Source: Emergomyces orientalis (lineage: Eukaryota > Ascomycota > Eurotiomycetes > Onygenales > Ajellomycetaceae). Taken from it: a DNA stretch of 64,000 nucleotides. The DNA is taken from contig MOWL01000068.1 in assembly GCA_002110485.1 (NCBI GenBank), forward strand, positions 806,001 through 870,000, written 5' to 3'. This document shows positions 34,795 to 47,165 of this stretch, piece by piece (the stretch's first letter is position 1; each line of letters starts with the position of its first letter). The notes under the pieces are model-generated. The model had not been told where the DNA came from. It saw only the letters and a list, made by a program, of their open reading frames with translations, and searched no databases. Made by a program: the position numbers and the translations under genes.

Positions 34795-36163
34795 CGTAAC
34801 ATATAGGTAGTTGATCTAATTAAAAGCGGTGCAAAAGGCGGCGGCTCTCGACTTCTAAGCTATTTCGCGTGGATTCTATTTGGGAGATGCGAATAACGTG
34901 GGTACTGCTGAAGAACGAAGCAATTAAGGGTTTCGGATAATGTGCAGCTTGGTGAGAGAGTCAAAAATCACTTTTATGTGATAAATGGTGCGGGACAATG
35001 GATTATTGTACTCTCCAACCAACAAGAAAGGTGACAAAGACGACTGACTAAGAGCTCAGTGAAATATGACACAAATCATTTGGAAATCAAGACCATTTCA
35101 AACTGTGCTTATTAGAAATCAATCCCAATCGTGGCAAAAGGGAGGGAGAAAAAAAAACTATCATGGCGGTGAACTGCCGTCCTGGCGGGCAACTAGGATG
35201 GGAGCTGATCGATCCATGATCATGATTCCACACAACAGAGATTCATCAGGAGTAGAAAACGGTAGAATGGTCCAGCAATAATTTGTTTTCAGATGATTTC
35301 AATGACTCTCTGAGTGCTCCTGCGGCTGTGATTGGAAGGGTTGTTTGCACTTTGCCGACATATCAGATACGTACATGCCTGTCTATTCAACAGAGCATCC
35401 ATTCGTCTAGCGTCTAGGGCGGGATTTCCATTCTGTGCGTAAGGTCGGCGACAACGGTGCAGAAACGTCATTTCAACAGGTCCTTGGCCCACGACATCAA
35501 ATCATACTAGTACCTTATGGCATGAGGCTGAGTTGGGACGGGCTAGAACAGCAGCGACATTTCTCGGGCGATAACTTCGGCAGGGTGGTTCCGTGATCCT
35601 AGTAGATAATGTCTGAGGAAGATTTATGGCAAAGAAAAGTTATTTGTATTTTTTGACAAATAAAAAATTAGAAGGACAAATTAAAGGGACAATACCTTCA
35701 ATCGGACCGTCCCTGGCCATTTCGTTAAATAGTTTCACTCCAGCTGCAAGCAATTCGCAGGGAGTTAAGACAGCTGGGATGTAGCCTGATTGGAAGATGG
35801 AGATTTAAAGATGGAGTAAAATGGATACCTGCTCAGCAAAATCCATGGGTAGCAGAGGAATTTCCGTTTCAGGTATCGCGTTGGCTTTATACCTCAAACC
35901 CTTGCAAGCTCTACTTCATGCAAGTAATTGTGGCTTCGTAAAAGACAAGTTGATTGAAATCACAGGTTTCGGTGCAATTTTCCGGCAATTCGAATTCAAA
36001 TAAACAGATGGGCTTCGGGACATAATACTTCGTGCCAAGTAACTTATTGGAAAATCGATCTTTTTGTCTCCTAGCCTAACCTCCATTTAGTTAACTATGA
36101 ATATTTTTTTCTTTTTTCGCACCAATCTAATTATGATTTGCCCTTATATGAAAACGCTCATTT
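34795..36163. other. Intergenic between glucoamylase and transcription-factor genes
   Basis: About 1.4 kb. It should hold the promoter of the minus-strand regulator. A coding-like segment at 35696-35785 on the minus strand resembles a short-chain dehydrogenase tail but could not be extended in frame. No gene is called. Confidence 0.5.
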
Positions 36164-38282
36164 TCAACGCCAAGAATCTTCCCGCTTATCGTTGTAGATA
36201 TTACATCCTCTGGGAACGGTATAGGAGCGATTAGGACCACCCTCCCACACCACATTCTTGCCCGCCTCCTTGCGAATATATTTATACTCGAAACTCAGCC
36301 CTGCCCTCAATTTAATAGTTTGATACCATAAATGATTGTCATTGGTGTACTGGTCTGCAGACAGGGCGATTGCAGATTTAACATCCCAGGATCCGAGGTC
36401 TGGAACAGAGCCAATTATGAAGACAGTCTGTCCTTGGGATGTTGTGGCGAATTCATTGAATGTAACGTGAATTGAGTCGGGGGTGACACATGGAGATGCA
36501 GATGTAGTGGTCGAAATGACAGTCGTGTGAGTTTTAGTGGGGTGTGAGGTCGTCCCCGGGTTGCTAGTGAGATCTGAAGGCCATTTGGTATTGGTTGCTG
36601 TGCCATAGGGCCCTGTTGCTGATGTAGTTTGACAGGTTCTCGGGATGCTACTAGCAGCCGTCTGGCCCCAGGGGTCTGGGACACTTGAATTACGCCGGGC
36701 AATGGCAGTAAGGAAGGAGGCATACGACCACGTTAAATCGGCGGCGGAAAGAGGGGTTCCATCATTCCGAGAGTATTGTTCAGCTAGTTCGCCGGACTCA
36801 GGGGTATATTTTTGCTATAAATCAATGAGTGTATTCAGGTTTAAACATTAAGCCATAGTTAACTTACCGCAATAGCTAGATATCCATCTGCATTATGCCT
36901 CACTGCGTTTATTATAGATTTGAATATGGCGCTAGAAGAGGGATATGTTCCCACCGCAGCAGAACTGTGAACATCTTTGAAGAAAGCAAGGGATACTTCA
37001 GTGATCGAAATGGAACCAATGCGTTGCCACTGGTGGATGGCATCATATAGCTGCTCTGCAGCAGCAAAAGTACTCAAATACCAGGGGTTACCCCCAAAGT
37101 AGACATCCTCGGGATATCGACCGACCGCAACGGCTGAACCTGCTGGAATGCCAGAATTCAAGGTGTATATGGAACGGAAGGCATCCGTTGTCGCTTTGTG
37201 ATTTGCTAATGATTTAGCGGAACAGGGCTGGAATGTCAAGTCATCACATCCAGCTTCAGGATCAAAATTGTGGATGCTTGCGAGAATGGAGTTGACATCT
37301 TTACCAGAGCGGCCACCACCAGTATTGGAGTTGATATATGACCCAGTCCAGTAATTCTGCATGTAACAGAGGATCTGGGGAGCTTGGGATTCACAGCTCG
37401 GGCACTTGTGTCCTATCTGACTCGCGAGTCTAGCGCCTTCGACAAGAGCACGATGCTGCGCCGCTGTCGTAAAAAATGACATGCTGTTAACCTCTTCCCA
37501 GAGATCTATACCAAGTCAGCACCCAAATTACTCGACAGGGGAAATTAGAATATACGGACCAAATCCAGAAGAGCTCCAGAATTGCGCCACATATGATAGG
37601 TCATTTTGCACAACAGGCCAGATAATCGACTTTACGGTGTCAGAGTACCCATTTGCCTTGGGATCGAATTAGCATCCGCGCATTTTCGTGTGTCTAAAAT
37701 TAACTCACAACAAGCCACCTCGCGTAAGCAATCATGGCAGTTGCCCTCAATGCAGGGCCATCTCTTTGGGGACGTCCCCAGTTGCCATTGAACGATGACA
37801 TATTGACAGCAAATTTCGGCTCTCCAAGGCCACCCGTTGACAGGCCTCCGGATGGGTTAGAAACAGTCTGGAGATGGGCCTGTGCGCTAATATATTCATG
37901 AATTTTCGGCTGCAGGCTAGTGTTCCCGGCAATGAAAGCGTCCACGAGGCTTTTAAATACCAATGCCGCATCTCGAGTCCAAGTGTAGAAGTCTGGAGTG
38001 GGCGTTAGTTCAGTGCACAGCAATTGGTGGTGAGTTTGGCTTACAATTTGGTTCACTTTTGCTTGGGCTCGCAGCAACAATACCAGCGGCTGCACCCTTT
38101 ACTTTTGCACTGTCTGCCCCGATATTGGCTAAGAGCGCCTGTAACGCATACGGGCTTTCTTTTGCAATCCAGGCATCCAACGAACCGGTTGCACGGGGAG
38201 CCTGAAATGGACTTTGGGGCGCAGCTAACACCGTCCAGAACAAGGATAACCACCACGCTCCGCGAAGCAGGATGGTAGCCAT
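36164..38282 (-). CDS. glaA: Glucoamylase (GH15) with C-terminal CBM20 starch-binding domain, 5 exons
   Basis: Exons are 38045-38282, 37709-37992, 37560-37656, 36868-37505 and 36164-36814, giving 635 aa (Aspergillus GlaA is 640). Introns are 52-54 bp. A signal peptide (LRGAWWLSLFWTVLAAP) targets it for secretion. The GH15 (alpha/alpha)6 barrel shows YFYTWTRDAALV, NGNWGRPQRDGPALRATAMIAYARW, and the general acid Glu211 in LWEEVNSMSFFT. The general base Glu431 is in ELAEQYSRNDGTPLSAADLTWSYA. A Ser/Thr-rich linker (about 484-526, likely O-glycosylated) leads to the CBM20 domain (about 528-632: HVTFNEFATT.., GSVPDLGSWD, LSFEYKYIRKE, VVWEGGPNRSY). It releases glucose from the non-reducing ends of starch and glycogen. 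Acid and base are both intact, so activity is expected. Next downstream on the same strand is the Zn2Cys6 gene. Confidence 0.95.
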
Positions 38283-40770
38283 AGAGCAATATGGGCTTGG
38301 ATGTTTGTATATGAGACTATAGCGAAGCTCGTGTTTAGCACGGTGAATCAAGTTAAGCCTTAATCCTGTCTTTTTATGGTTGGGATATCTGAAGAAAGTA
38401 AAATAGGAGTGGGCTGTTAATCGAATCTTATAAACTTCGACTTTTTCCCCTCTGGCCTTCGTGTAAGGGGTTGAAGGCCCGTGATACAGCGGATAGAGAC
38501 GTGTTTCTATAAAAGTGCTGCAAAATGGCGCCGAGTTGTAGTAAGTTAGGTATTAGCATGGGGGCAACCGATGCCAATGCTAATGAAACCCACCGCCAGA
38601 ATAGGAGCTGATATATTAATTAAATGGCAACTCGGAATAGTGTGGATTCCCGAACCATCAACCATGATATATGCTACGAAATTGAATTGGCAATTTGATG
38701 CGAGGTATCGAGTCCACCGTGCTAACTACTACATAGCTAAGCCAAACCACGCCGGCTGCCCATCAACTATCCAAATCCTCACCATCCCTCGATTCTTCAT
38801 CAGTTACTCGGTATATAAATATAGCCAAAAGATATTTGAATTCCCGTTAATTGCCCGTACCTTGTTACAATATTTTCGGAGATATAGAAACGTCTCCACA
38901 CTTCGATCAACACAGTTCTCTCCACAATTGGAATTTTGCACTAAACAAACGAAACGCCCTGCTCTCTGGCACCACCATACCCCTGGCTAACACCTGACAT
39001 CATGCATATAAGGGGGAAAATCTTTCGTCATACCTGTATCTTAGCTACCACGCAAGAACCCCGGGTTACAATATATATGCATGGAAGGGCAAGAAAAATC
39101 AATGCAAGCATGCCTGATGGTTCGAATTGACGGGACTTCCTCATCTGGGGCTAAGTCCGCTGCCTTGCGGGATGCCGACATATAACATGGTTAAATTATT
39201 GCAAAAGCTGGCGATCTTCGTTCGTCCAATCCACATTTGACGTTACAACACGGCCGAAGTTGTCAAAATGAAAAGGAGCGAGGGTCATCCGCCACATTCG
39301 AGATACAATACACACACATCCTTCGATGGCCGCTGCCAGGAATATCAACGACATGTCACTCGCAAAAAATCCCTTGGTCTTCACTATCCTCGCAGACGGA
39401 AGCCCCGTAGTCTACATCGACCAAGCGCAAGTCTCCGCATGTGAACGACCCATACCATACCTACAACCGCGAAGCCACCTGGTTGTCGGGCTATAACACT
39501 AAAGGTCCCCCATACCAGCTGGCCACCAAAGCCAATGGAACTCGGAAGTAAGCCATTGCGGACGATGCCAATCATCTTACATATAACGATAGTTCATAAA
39601 CATCCTCACCCATTACCTGCCTCACTTTCGTGTGCATAACCAATGCTCCCCAATTAACTCCTATGATAAAATTGAGCATCGAACTATCCACACCTACCAA
39701 GACAGGAACACCATCGCCATGTGCATGGGTTTTGATGCAAAAACAGATTATCATTGTATTTCTAACCTAAGCTCTGTCGGCTGTTTTTACCCTTTGCATC
39801 TGCTGGGACTGGGTATCGCCTGGCATTGCAGGATACGGATGTTTAGGCCTGCACGATTGCTGTGATGAGCTCTAATGGGCAGGTACCAGTGTCTGTGGCT
39901 GCGGGGGAGCCGAGATTCTGTATCCAAGCGAGAGGCTTGTTGGGAGAGGGAAATGCGGCAGGGGAATATGGGGAAGGCGAAAGGGAAGGAAATTTGGGAA
40001 TGGGGCTGAAGCAGGGGGTTGTGCGCGTGGAGGAAAATCTCCAGGAAAGAGTGTTTGGGAAATGTATGTAGAGCTACGTAGACATATGTGCGGATATAGG
40101 GAAGCAATATCGGTTCGGTAAGTTTTTACGTAGTCGATAGGTTGGTTGTGACTGTGGTGGGGGCGCCCGGGGGGAGGTTGGACTAGTTGATGTGTTTCGT
40201 AGAACCCATTGCATGAAACTCCAGCTAATAAACAAATTAAAAAGAAAAGGAAATGAGAAGGAATATGCTCCCTCTGAACTCCGATTCTATAGCTTGACAA
40301 CGTTTATGAAAAGGCAGAAGGGACGTTGCATCCACGGGTCACTATGTAAATTACCCAATTATGATCACTGACAAAGTCTATCTCCACGTCTCTCAAAACC
40401 CTTTTCGCACCTTTTCAATTCTCCCTAGTTTGAGCGATTGATGTTGATTCAAACAGCAGGAAATGGTAGGCAGGAAGGGGAACAACTAGAATCCTCTTCA
40501 ACATGCATCCTCAATTCGATCTCCTCTCCGTTCTCATTTTATGTATCAACTGCCGCATGGAATTTGAGAGAGTCACATTTGCTCGTTTGATCGATAGTGT
40601 GTGCTGTGCTTGATATCATAGTTTTTTCTTTCTTTTTTCTTTCTTCTTTCATCTCGCCTGTCATATCTTTCGTTTTCATGCCAATTTCGTAGCCAGGGTC
40701 TTCGGATGTCAAGGAAATAACTGAAAAATGAATCATCTTGATTTGGACATTTTATGCAGTTCTGAATATA
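38283..40770. other. Intergenic, about 2.5 kb: glucoamylase promoter side and AHA1 3' side
   Basis: No believable gene. A 139-codon frame at 38571-38990 is AT-rich and unlike any family I know. Other short frames at 39.2-40.3 kb are chance. No clear CGG-N8-CGG AmyR-type site was noticed upstream of the glucoamylase gene. Confidence 0.5.
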
Positions 40771-40948
40771 TCAGAGTATCGTGCCAAACCTACGGCGAGT
40801 AGGAAGGAGAAGAGGAAAAAGACAGGAGTCAGTAAATTTGTCCATGGACGTTGAGATTTCGAAAGTGAGAACGAGGGTCTATTAAAGAAGACACACGATG
40901 TTGGCGGTCCAGGTATTTGTATGAGAGAATAAGGGAGAGGAGAAAACG

Positions 40949-40981
<33 letters not shown>

Positions 40982-42151
40982 AAAAGAAAGAACAAAGCAC
41001 GAAGAACGAGAAAAATGAGTCAAACGTACCCAAATGTCTGCTTAATGCTCCGAACATAGTATCCTTCCCAGTTCCGCTTGACGACGTCCTCCTGACCGAC
41101 AGGGACGCCATCCCACTTCACACGCATGCTGGTGACTCGGTCGACATCATTCTGATCAAATTTAATCTCTTGCGTGCTGTAGTGGCCCTCGGGCCACTGC
41201 GCTAGTCGCCATTTCTGCACAATTAGGGTCGGAGAATCCAGCTTAACATACTCGCCATCTACATTGCCGTCGAAAATTGAGAATTTGCCGCCAACCTTTG
41301 CGCCATCAAATCGTCGAGGGGCAGCACGAGTGAAGGCAGTGATGCGCTGGGGGTCCGTGAAGGTCGTGTAGAGTTCTTCTGCGGTAGTGCGGAATTCGTC
41401 TGTGGCGTTGACAGTGACAGTATTAACACTGCCGGTGCGTGAGGTTGTGGTGGTAGGAGTGGAAGTTCTTGGGGTTTGTGCACTACTCTGGGAGAGTTTG
41501 TTTGGGGTCGCAAAGCCACTTGAAGGATTGGAACCGGGTGCATGTTGAATATCCTTCCCATGCTCGGCAATCAGAGCAGGGCCTAATTTTGCCAACTCCT
41601 TGCGGATTTCAGGGACGAGTTTAGAGCGGACAAGGTCTTTCACCGGCTGCTTCGAAGCAGAATCGGAGTAGATGCCAATATCAAACTATTTCAAATTTTC
41701 ACGTTTGTTATAAACGAGATCTTCACGCTACAGCTGAAATGAACATCAAGGGTCTAACTAGGGAACGTACGACATACTCGTCTTCCTCGGTATCATGCGC
41801 AACCTCGGGGATATTGATTGAGCCGCTGACATCCTCGTCGTCGCTCGTCTTACCTAATAACAGCCTATCTCAGCTCAGGTTCCGGCCACATAATGGCAGT
41901 AAAGCCGTTGGTGACGAAGCATGCTAACCTTCATATTCTAATTGCAGCTTAACATCAAATAATGTGATAACCTTTCCTTTCCGCTGGCTGACATCTACGT
42001 CACCATCGATGCTGACGACCTTTTTTATCTGAGCAGTCACTCCATCTTCCTCTGCGGAAATGGCAGTGAGCGTCCTTTCCAAATATTCTTTGGTCCAGGC
42101 AGAGGCATCCTTGTTCACCCAGTGCCAGTTGTTAGGATTGTGGAGCACCAT
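40771..42151 (-). CDS. AHA1: Activator of Hsp90 ATPase (Aha1), 4 exons with a 19-nt last exon
   Basis: Exons are 41929-42151, 41771-41853, 41030-41685 and 40771-40789, giving 326 aa. The N-terminal domain starts NPNNWHWVNKDASAWTKEYL, then VTAQIKKVVSIDGDVDVSQRKGKVITLFDVKLQLEYEG, the family hallmarks that bind the Hsp90 middle segment. A Ser/Thr-rich linker (about 170-205) leads to the C-terminal AHSA1 (START-like) domain: EELYTTFTDPQRITAFTRA.., GGKFSIFDGNVDGEYVKL and IVQKWRLAQWPEGHYS. The protein ends SIKQTFGFGTIL, whose last residues come from the tiny final exon behind a 240-bp intron that holds an A32 run (T32 on the sense strand). It stimulates Hsp90 ATP hydrolysis in the cytosol. The GFG ending matches fungal homologs, supporting the last exon. 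Confidence 0.92.
40949..40980 (+). repeat. A32 homopolymer inside the last AHA1 intron
   Basis: Thirty-two A residues on +, that is T32 on the AHA1 sense strand, lie about 50 bp after the donor site. Confidence 0.9.
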
Positions 42152-43064
42152 TTTATTATAATATTTTCGGCAGGAAGTCGAAATTTCTTTTTTATGTCTA
42201 CTAGTGTGTTATTCTGATCTGAGGAGCGGATTGTAATAATAACTATCGCTCGGGAAGGGGGTTCTGTAGCTGGCTGTAAGATTCTGGGCAGAAGGAATGT
42301 TAGTTAAAAAATATTCGATCCACTCCACAAAAATTTAAACATTAAACACACAAACGAAGAAAATGTGGGAGAAATTAAATATCAGAAACAAGGCTATAAG
42401 CCATTGCAAAGCTAATCCGCAGTAAACAGAGTACAAGTCTTTCTAGGACTGGTGCCAGCTATGAAGTCTCATCATGAAAGAAAGAAAGCGAAGGAGAGAA
42501 AATCAGGGATTTCAGAATACTTACAGTTGAGATTGTACCAGTCAATCGGTTGAATCGCTGTCAGGAAATAGATCAACACAGCCAAATAAGAGTAAATAAG
42601 GTAAATGGAGCGTGGGATAAGAGGTGAAGTGGGTTGGAGTTCGTGTGTGGTTGGAGGGTTTTTATATACGATGCTGTTGGGAACTTCTCACCTGGGAACT
42701 TTAGAAAGCTCTAGAAAGAAAAGACAAGAAAAGAGAGGAAAAAATGAATATCAGGGGGATTATATAATCTGAAATCACGTGTCACTCGTGCTTGGCATCA
42801 ACTATACAAACCCTAAAACTGGACCCGATTTCCAAATATGTTGATTGATTCATGAAAAAAGAGCGTCGGTAAAAAGTAGTCGTGAAATATAAAGGGTAAT
42901 TATATACAAGAATCAGCCATAATAGAAACGACAATAAAACGAGGGTTGGGTATCTTTGAGCTCAAAAAGAAGCAAAAAGTTCATCATCGCTTGAGAGAGT
43001 GAGAAACACGTAAAAAATAAATCAAAAAGGACAAAAATAGTATATATTAAACCCATGTGTCTCT
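42152..43064. other. AHA1 upstream region and 3' flank of the large minus-strand gene
   Basis: No gene. HSE-like GAA/TTC blocks at 42180-42187 and about 42680-42718 are described separately. A CACGTG is at 42776-42781. Confidence 0.5.
42680..42718 (-). promoter_or_regulatory. Imperfect heat-shock-element-like cluster upstream of AHA1
   Basis: GAACTTC, GGGAAC, TTTAGAAAG and TCTAGAAAG lie within 39 bp, about 530-570 bp before the AHA1 ATG; a GAAATTTC pair sits closer, at 42180-42187. The spacing departs from strict nGAAnnTTCn, so Hsf1 binding is only a possibility. AHA1 is stress-inducible in yeast. Confidence 0.2.
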
Positions 43065-46000
43065 TTAGGATTGTTCGAACATCGTATCATCCCATCCACC
43101 CTGGTTCATGAGGTCTTGCTGCACACGTGTTTTCACGTAACTCAGCTCCTTCCCAAGCGCCTCAGCCCATTGCTCCTCCACCATTGTCACTTTATCCTTC
43201 AGGTCAGCCGTCAGCCTCTTTTCCTCCTCCTCACTCGATTCTGTCATCTCCTGCTGTACGCTCTCTGCCGGTTCACCCGATATTATGCGTTGCACTTCCA
43301 TAACATTGCAATTCGCCTTCATGAGGCTGGTTTTGACTTCATGAAGAAGGCAAAGGAGGTTGGTTTGGGATTCAATGAATTGATAAGTTGATTTCTCAGC
43401 ATGGGATAGCAGGGAGTAAAGATATTGCAAAGGAAACTGGTAGTAACTGGGGTTCTCCTCGTATTCCTTTGAGGGTATCTGGACAGAGAACGATCGAAGG
43501 TCCTCAGGGATCTTCTGGAGTACGGTGACAAGGGAGGGCGCAATGTCCCAGAATGCTGAAAGCTGGGTCTCCGCACCTCGGCCAACATTTTGCTCAATAA
43601 CTTCCATGAAGCTTTCGAAGCGCCGCAGTGTTTCAGTCGCGAAAGTCAATTTCCGGTTTTGCGAATCCTGTAGGAAGAAAGAGTCCGTCTCCTGAAGCTT
43701 TTCTTGGTTTTTCGCTTGTCTATATGGCAACGTAACGATTGCTCTATAACGCTCATTGCGTTCACTCTCGAGCCCGTACACTTCCCGATGTAGTTGCTCA
43801 AGTGCCTCAAACAGCCACTTAAGTTGTGTCAGTTTCTCCAGCAATTCTGGTCGTTCATCGCCTTCCTCCTGTGTTTGATTCGGGGTTCCGTCCTGGGTGG
43901 AATCGAATAGCTTGCTCCGGAGGTTGTCAATACAGGTGGAAGCAATGTCGATGCGGTCACTGAGTATGAGCTGTAAAGGCTGGAACACAACTTCCTGATA
44001 AGAGTCAAATTCCGCTTTAACAAGCTCCTTTTCGCATTTTTGTTCCTCTAGAAGATGGACTGCCTCGGCCTCCGCAGCTTCCGCATAAGATAGCGTTCCT
44101 TCCTCTATACGGGTATTCATGGTTGATCTGAATGCGCGTCGAGATTCTTTCATTTTTATTTGGTGTTCATGCTGAAGACTTTCTAGTTTTTTCTGGTGCG
44201 CTTGTTTCGTTTCCTGGACTTCCGTGAGGTCACTGACAGATCTCACCGTACTTCGGTAATACAAGAGATCTGGGTGGCTGTTATTAACAGCAGGATAGTG
44301 TCTAGGGTACGGAGGTGGAAGGGTAATGAATCTTGAGATATCTAACGCCGGGAACTGGCGATCGATATGAGACGCAACCATTGGTGCTCGAGGTACAGAA
44401 GGCTGTCGTTCTCCAAAGCCAACTTTCTCAGGGGGGTATTCATTTGGCCCATATGCAGCGGCAAAGCCAAAAGGAGGATGGTGGGTTTGAGATTGATTGC
44501 CGTCAATTACCCCAGCAGAAAAATGTTCCTGTTGCATCGCTTCGCGCACTTCTCTAGGCACACCCATATATTTTGCTTCCTGTTTGGATCGTCGGATCTT
44601 TTTCCCAGAGCCTCCGCTTTCAGACCCTGTCTGCGACTCCCACCAACGGCTTGGCGCTCTACCTCTGGAACTCATTTCGTCATCTCTTATACTGATGCTG
44701 CCTATCGGAGATAGCGATGGTTTGTAGTTATTCCACCAGCCTGATTCCACACGAGTTGGAGGAACTACGGGTGAAAAGCGAACCGGCGGATCTATCCGGG
44801 TACTTACACCAGCCGATGGGGAATTGTTTGTACGGACGCCGTTGTGCGGGTCAGAATCCGATTGAAAAAGCCTCTCTCGAACCTTTTGTACGTCGAATAA
44901 TCCGGTTTCACAGGCAATTGCATGACGTTGTTGTCGTATTTTAGACTCCGATACCATGAAATCAGCAAAGAGTTCCAAGGCTTCAACCGCAGTGGATGCG
45001 GATGCTTCCTTTTCTATGAAATTGCGATGTCGTTGGATGGCATCACTCATGAATTCGTCATTTGAATATTCAGCCACCCTACTAGGCCGGGATAGGCTCG
45101 AGGAAGGTCTGCTTAGACCCAACGGAGTGTGTTCCGGCTCAGTAGAGCTACTTGTTACTGTAGAGCTACTCCGTTCCTGTATGGCTTGCAGCGGTGGTGT
45201 TGGCAACGCCCTCGGTGGTAAATTTGGAGTGGTGGTGGCAGGGAAAGTTGGCGATTGCAGGTCACTTCCAGGAGAAAATGGAGGGGTTTGTGCATAATTG
45301 CTGGGCTGGTTGAACGTTTCAAGAAATGGTGTCGGTTGTTGTTTTGGAGTGGATTGAGCAGAACCAGCTGAAGTTAGCATTGGGAACGGAGATTTCATTG
45401 TGGATGCAGTCAATTGGCCATCTGACTGGGCAGTTCGTGGGGTCCGGGGTGTATGTTTCGTTACGGTGCGACGACGCGTAAGGCCAGGACCACCAGGATT
45501 CCCAAGGACAAGGTCGCTAGGCCAAGCAGAGTCTGATGAATCATGACTTGTGTCATGGTTGAGACCAGTATTTGCTGCACCAGAAGCATGTTCTTTTCTG
45601 GCCTCGATTCTGCGTTCTCTAATACCCTTCGAGCTCATTGCCCTCGTTGCTGGAGTTTCGTCTCTGCGATGTATAGTTGATTGGGGACCTCGGTTGTACT
45701 GAGTCAAACGAGCCAATTCATCCACAGGCACATAATCACTCGCATTTTGAGACATAGAACTGGCACGCTCTCTGGAGCGTTCTGATCGCCGGCTGGCGAC
45801 GACGCTTTCATCAATCCATCCGGCTGGTGTAGGTGGGACTTCTCCAAGACCAGTTCCTAATACCGGCGGTGATCTATGTCGACTCGACCGGTTTGACCCA
45901 TCCTGGGAAGGACCTCGTGACGACTCTCTCGACTGGTTCCGAACACCACTAGGTGGAGGTCCAGGTGGGGGAGGTGGAAGCGGCATCCCTGGCTCCCAAC

Positions 46001-47165
46001 GACCGGGCTGTCGATTAAGCCATGCATGTGCTGCATTGCCATTTCTATTATGCCCTATATCTCCTGTAGAAGCCGCCCTTATCGATGCTGGAGGTCGTAT
46101 AGGTTCATCCCCAGAGCTATTGTCATGCGACAATCTTGACGTTGAAGATCCCAAGCTAGACAAGCCAGCGTTTGCATTGTACGGGGGATTGCCCTGGCCA
46201 CTCTGGGCTGAATACTGCGAAAGATGGCCACTGGTATTCGGGGGCGGGGCCCCTGGTTGCTGATTATCACCCAGTATTACCTCAGTACTATGAATCATCG
46301 ATACCGGCCTGGGGCGGGATCCAGGGTAGCGATATCCGGAAGCTGAATCCTGAGTTCGCGCGGGGCTTGGCGAATTGTACTGAGCTGTAATTGCCAATGG
46401 CGAGGCACTGGACCCCACGGTTAATCTAGGGGAAACTTCAGCGCGTGTCTCTTCAGGCTTTGGATGTCTGGGAGAGTACGGGGGGGGAGGTAAGGATGTA
46501 GTATCTGCATTGCCATGTTTATCAGTCTCCCGCTTCTAATGATAGTATCTGTCATCTCAAAAACCAAGCCATCGCGCCTGGCGAACGAGGAATAAGGAAT
46601 TGGAGGTTAGAGTAAGGGTGATAATACCGTTCGGGGGAGCAAACGCGCTCATCCCAGCGCTGGGAGATCCATTTGCTGTAATAGGACCCCATTCTTGGGG
46701 GTTGTAGGCTGCGTTGTAAGAGACATGCCTTGAGGACATCGGGGTAGTCATCGCACTCATGTCCCCCGAGGAGGGAGTGAACGACGGCCTCATCGGAGAA
46801 AATGGACTAGAAAATGAATTCATCGAGCTAGGAGTCGGTGCGTAACTCGGACTGGCAGGAAACCCAGCGCCCTGGAACTGAACACCACTCAAGGACGTCG
46901 TGAGAGAAGGTGGCTGTGCAACATTCTCTCGACGGCGGGGGAAGACCTGGGCGCCAGTGAGGGGCGGAGCGGGAGGAGGGACGATAAGTCGAGGAGGATT
47001 CCGATGCGGCTCTGACCCTCCCGTCCTGGAGTCTGACCAGCTGATAGGAGAGCACCCACGATCAGTCTATGCCCTTCGCACCGGCAGAGATGGAGACAAG
47101 ACCACCAAAGATGAAGGCCTGAGACAGTATAAAAGAATCAAAATGGGGCATGCACACCTATTCAT
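43065..47165 (-). CDS. Large disordered / coiled-coil protein of unknown function, 3 predicted exons
   Basis: The main exon 43065-46504 is certain to be coding. Exon 46628-47040 joins it in phase (123-bp intron), and a first exon 47158-47165 (MNS..) is the best in-phase start I find, giving 1286 aa; that first exon is uncertain. The N-terminal two thirds are rich in Ser, Pro, Arg and Gly (PPLTGAQVFPRRRENVAQ.., PPPPPGPPPSGVRNQS) and probably disordered. From about residue 880 on, charged helices predominate (ETKQAHQKKLESLQHEHQIKMKE, EEQKCEKELVKAEFDSYQEVV, YGLESERNERYRAIVTLPYRQA), suggesting a coiled-coil module of about 400 residues. No catalytic motif, membrane segment or signal peptide is visible. 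The long helical C-terminus looks well structured, but I recognise no named family. A scaffold role would be a guess. Confidence 0.78.

Noticed and set aside
35696..35785. Short-chain-dehydrogenase-like C-terminal exon (GYIPAVLTPCELLAAGVKLF..) on the minus strand
   Set aside because: Good splice sites but neighbouring segments (35830-35900, 35520-35590) do not join in phase; too short to assign. At most a relic.
38571..38990. 139-codon plus-strand ORF
   Set aside because: AT-rich sequence with no recognisable domain or coherent composition; likely chance.
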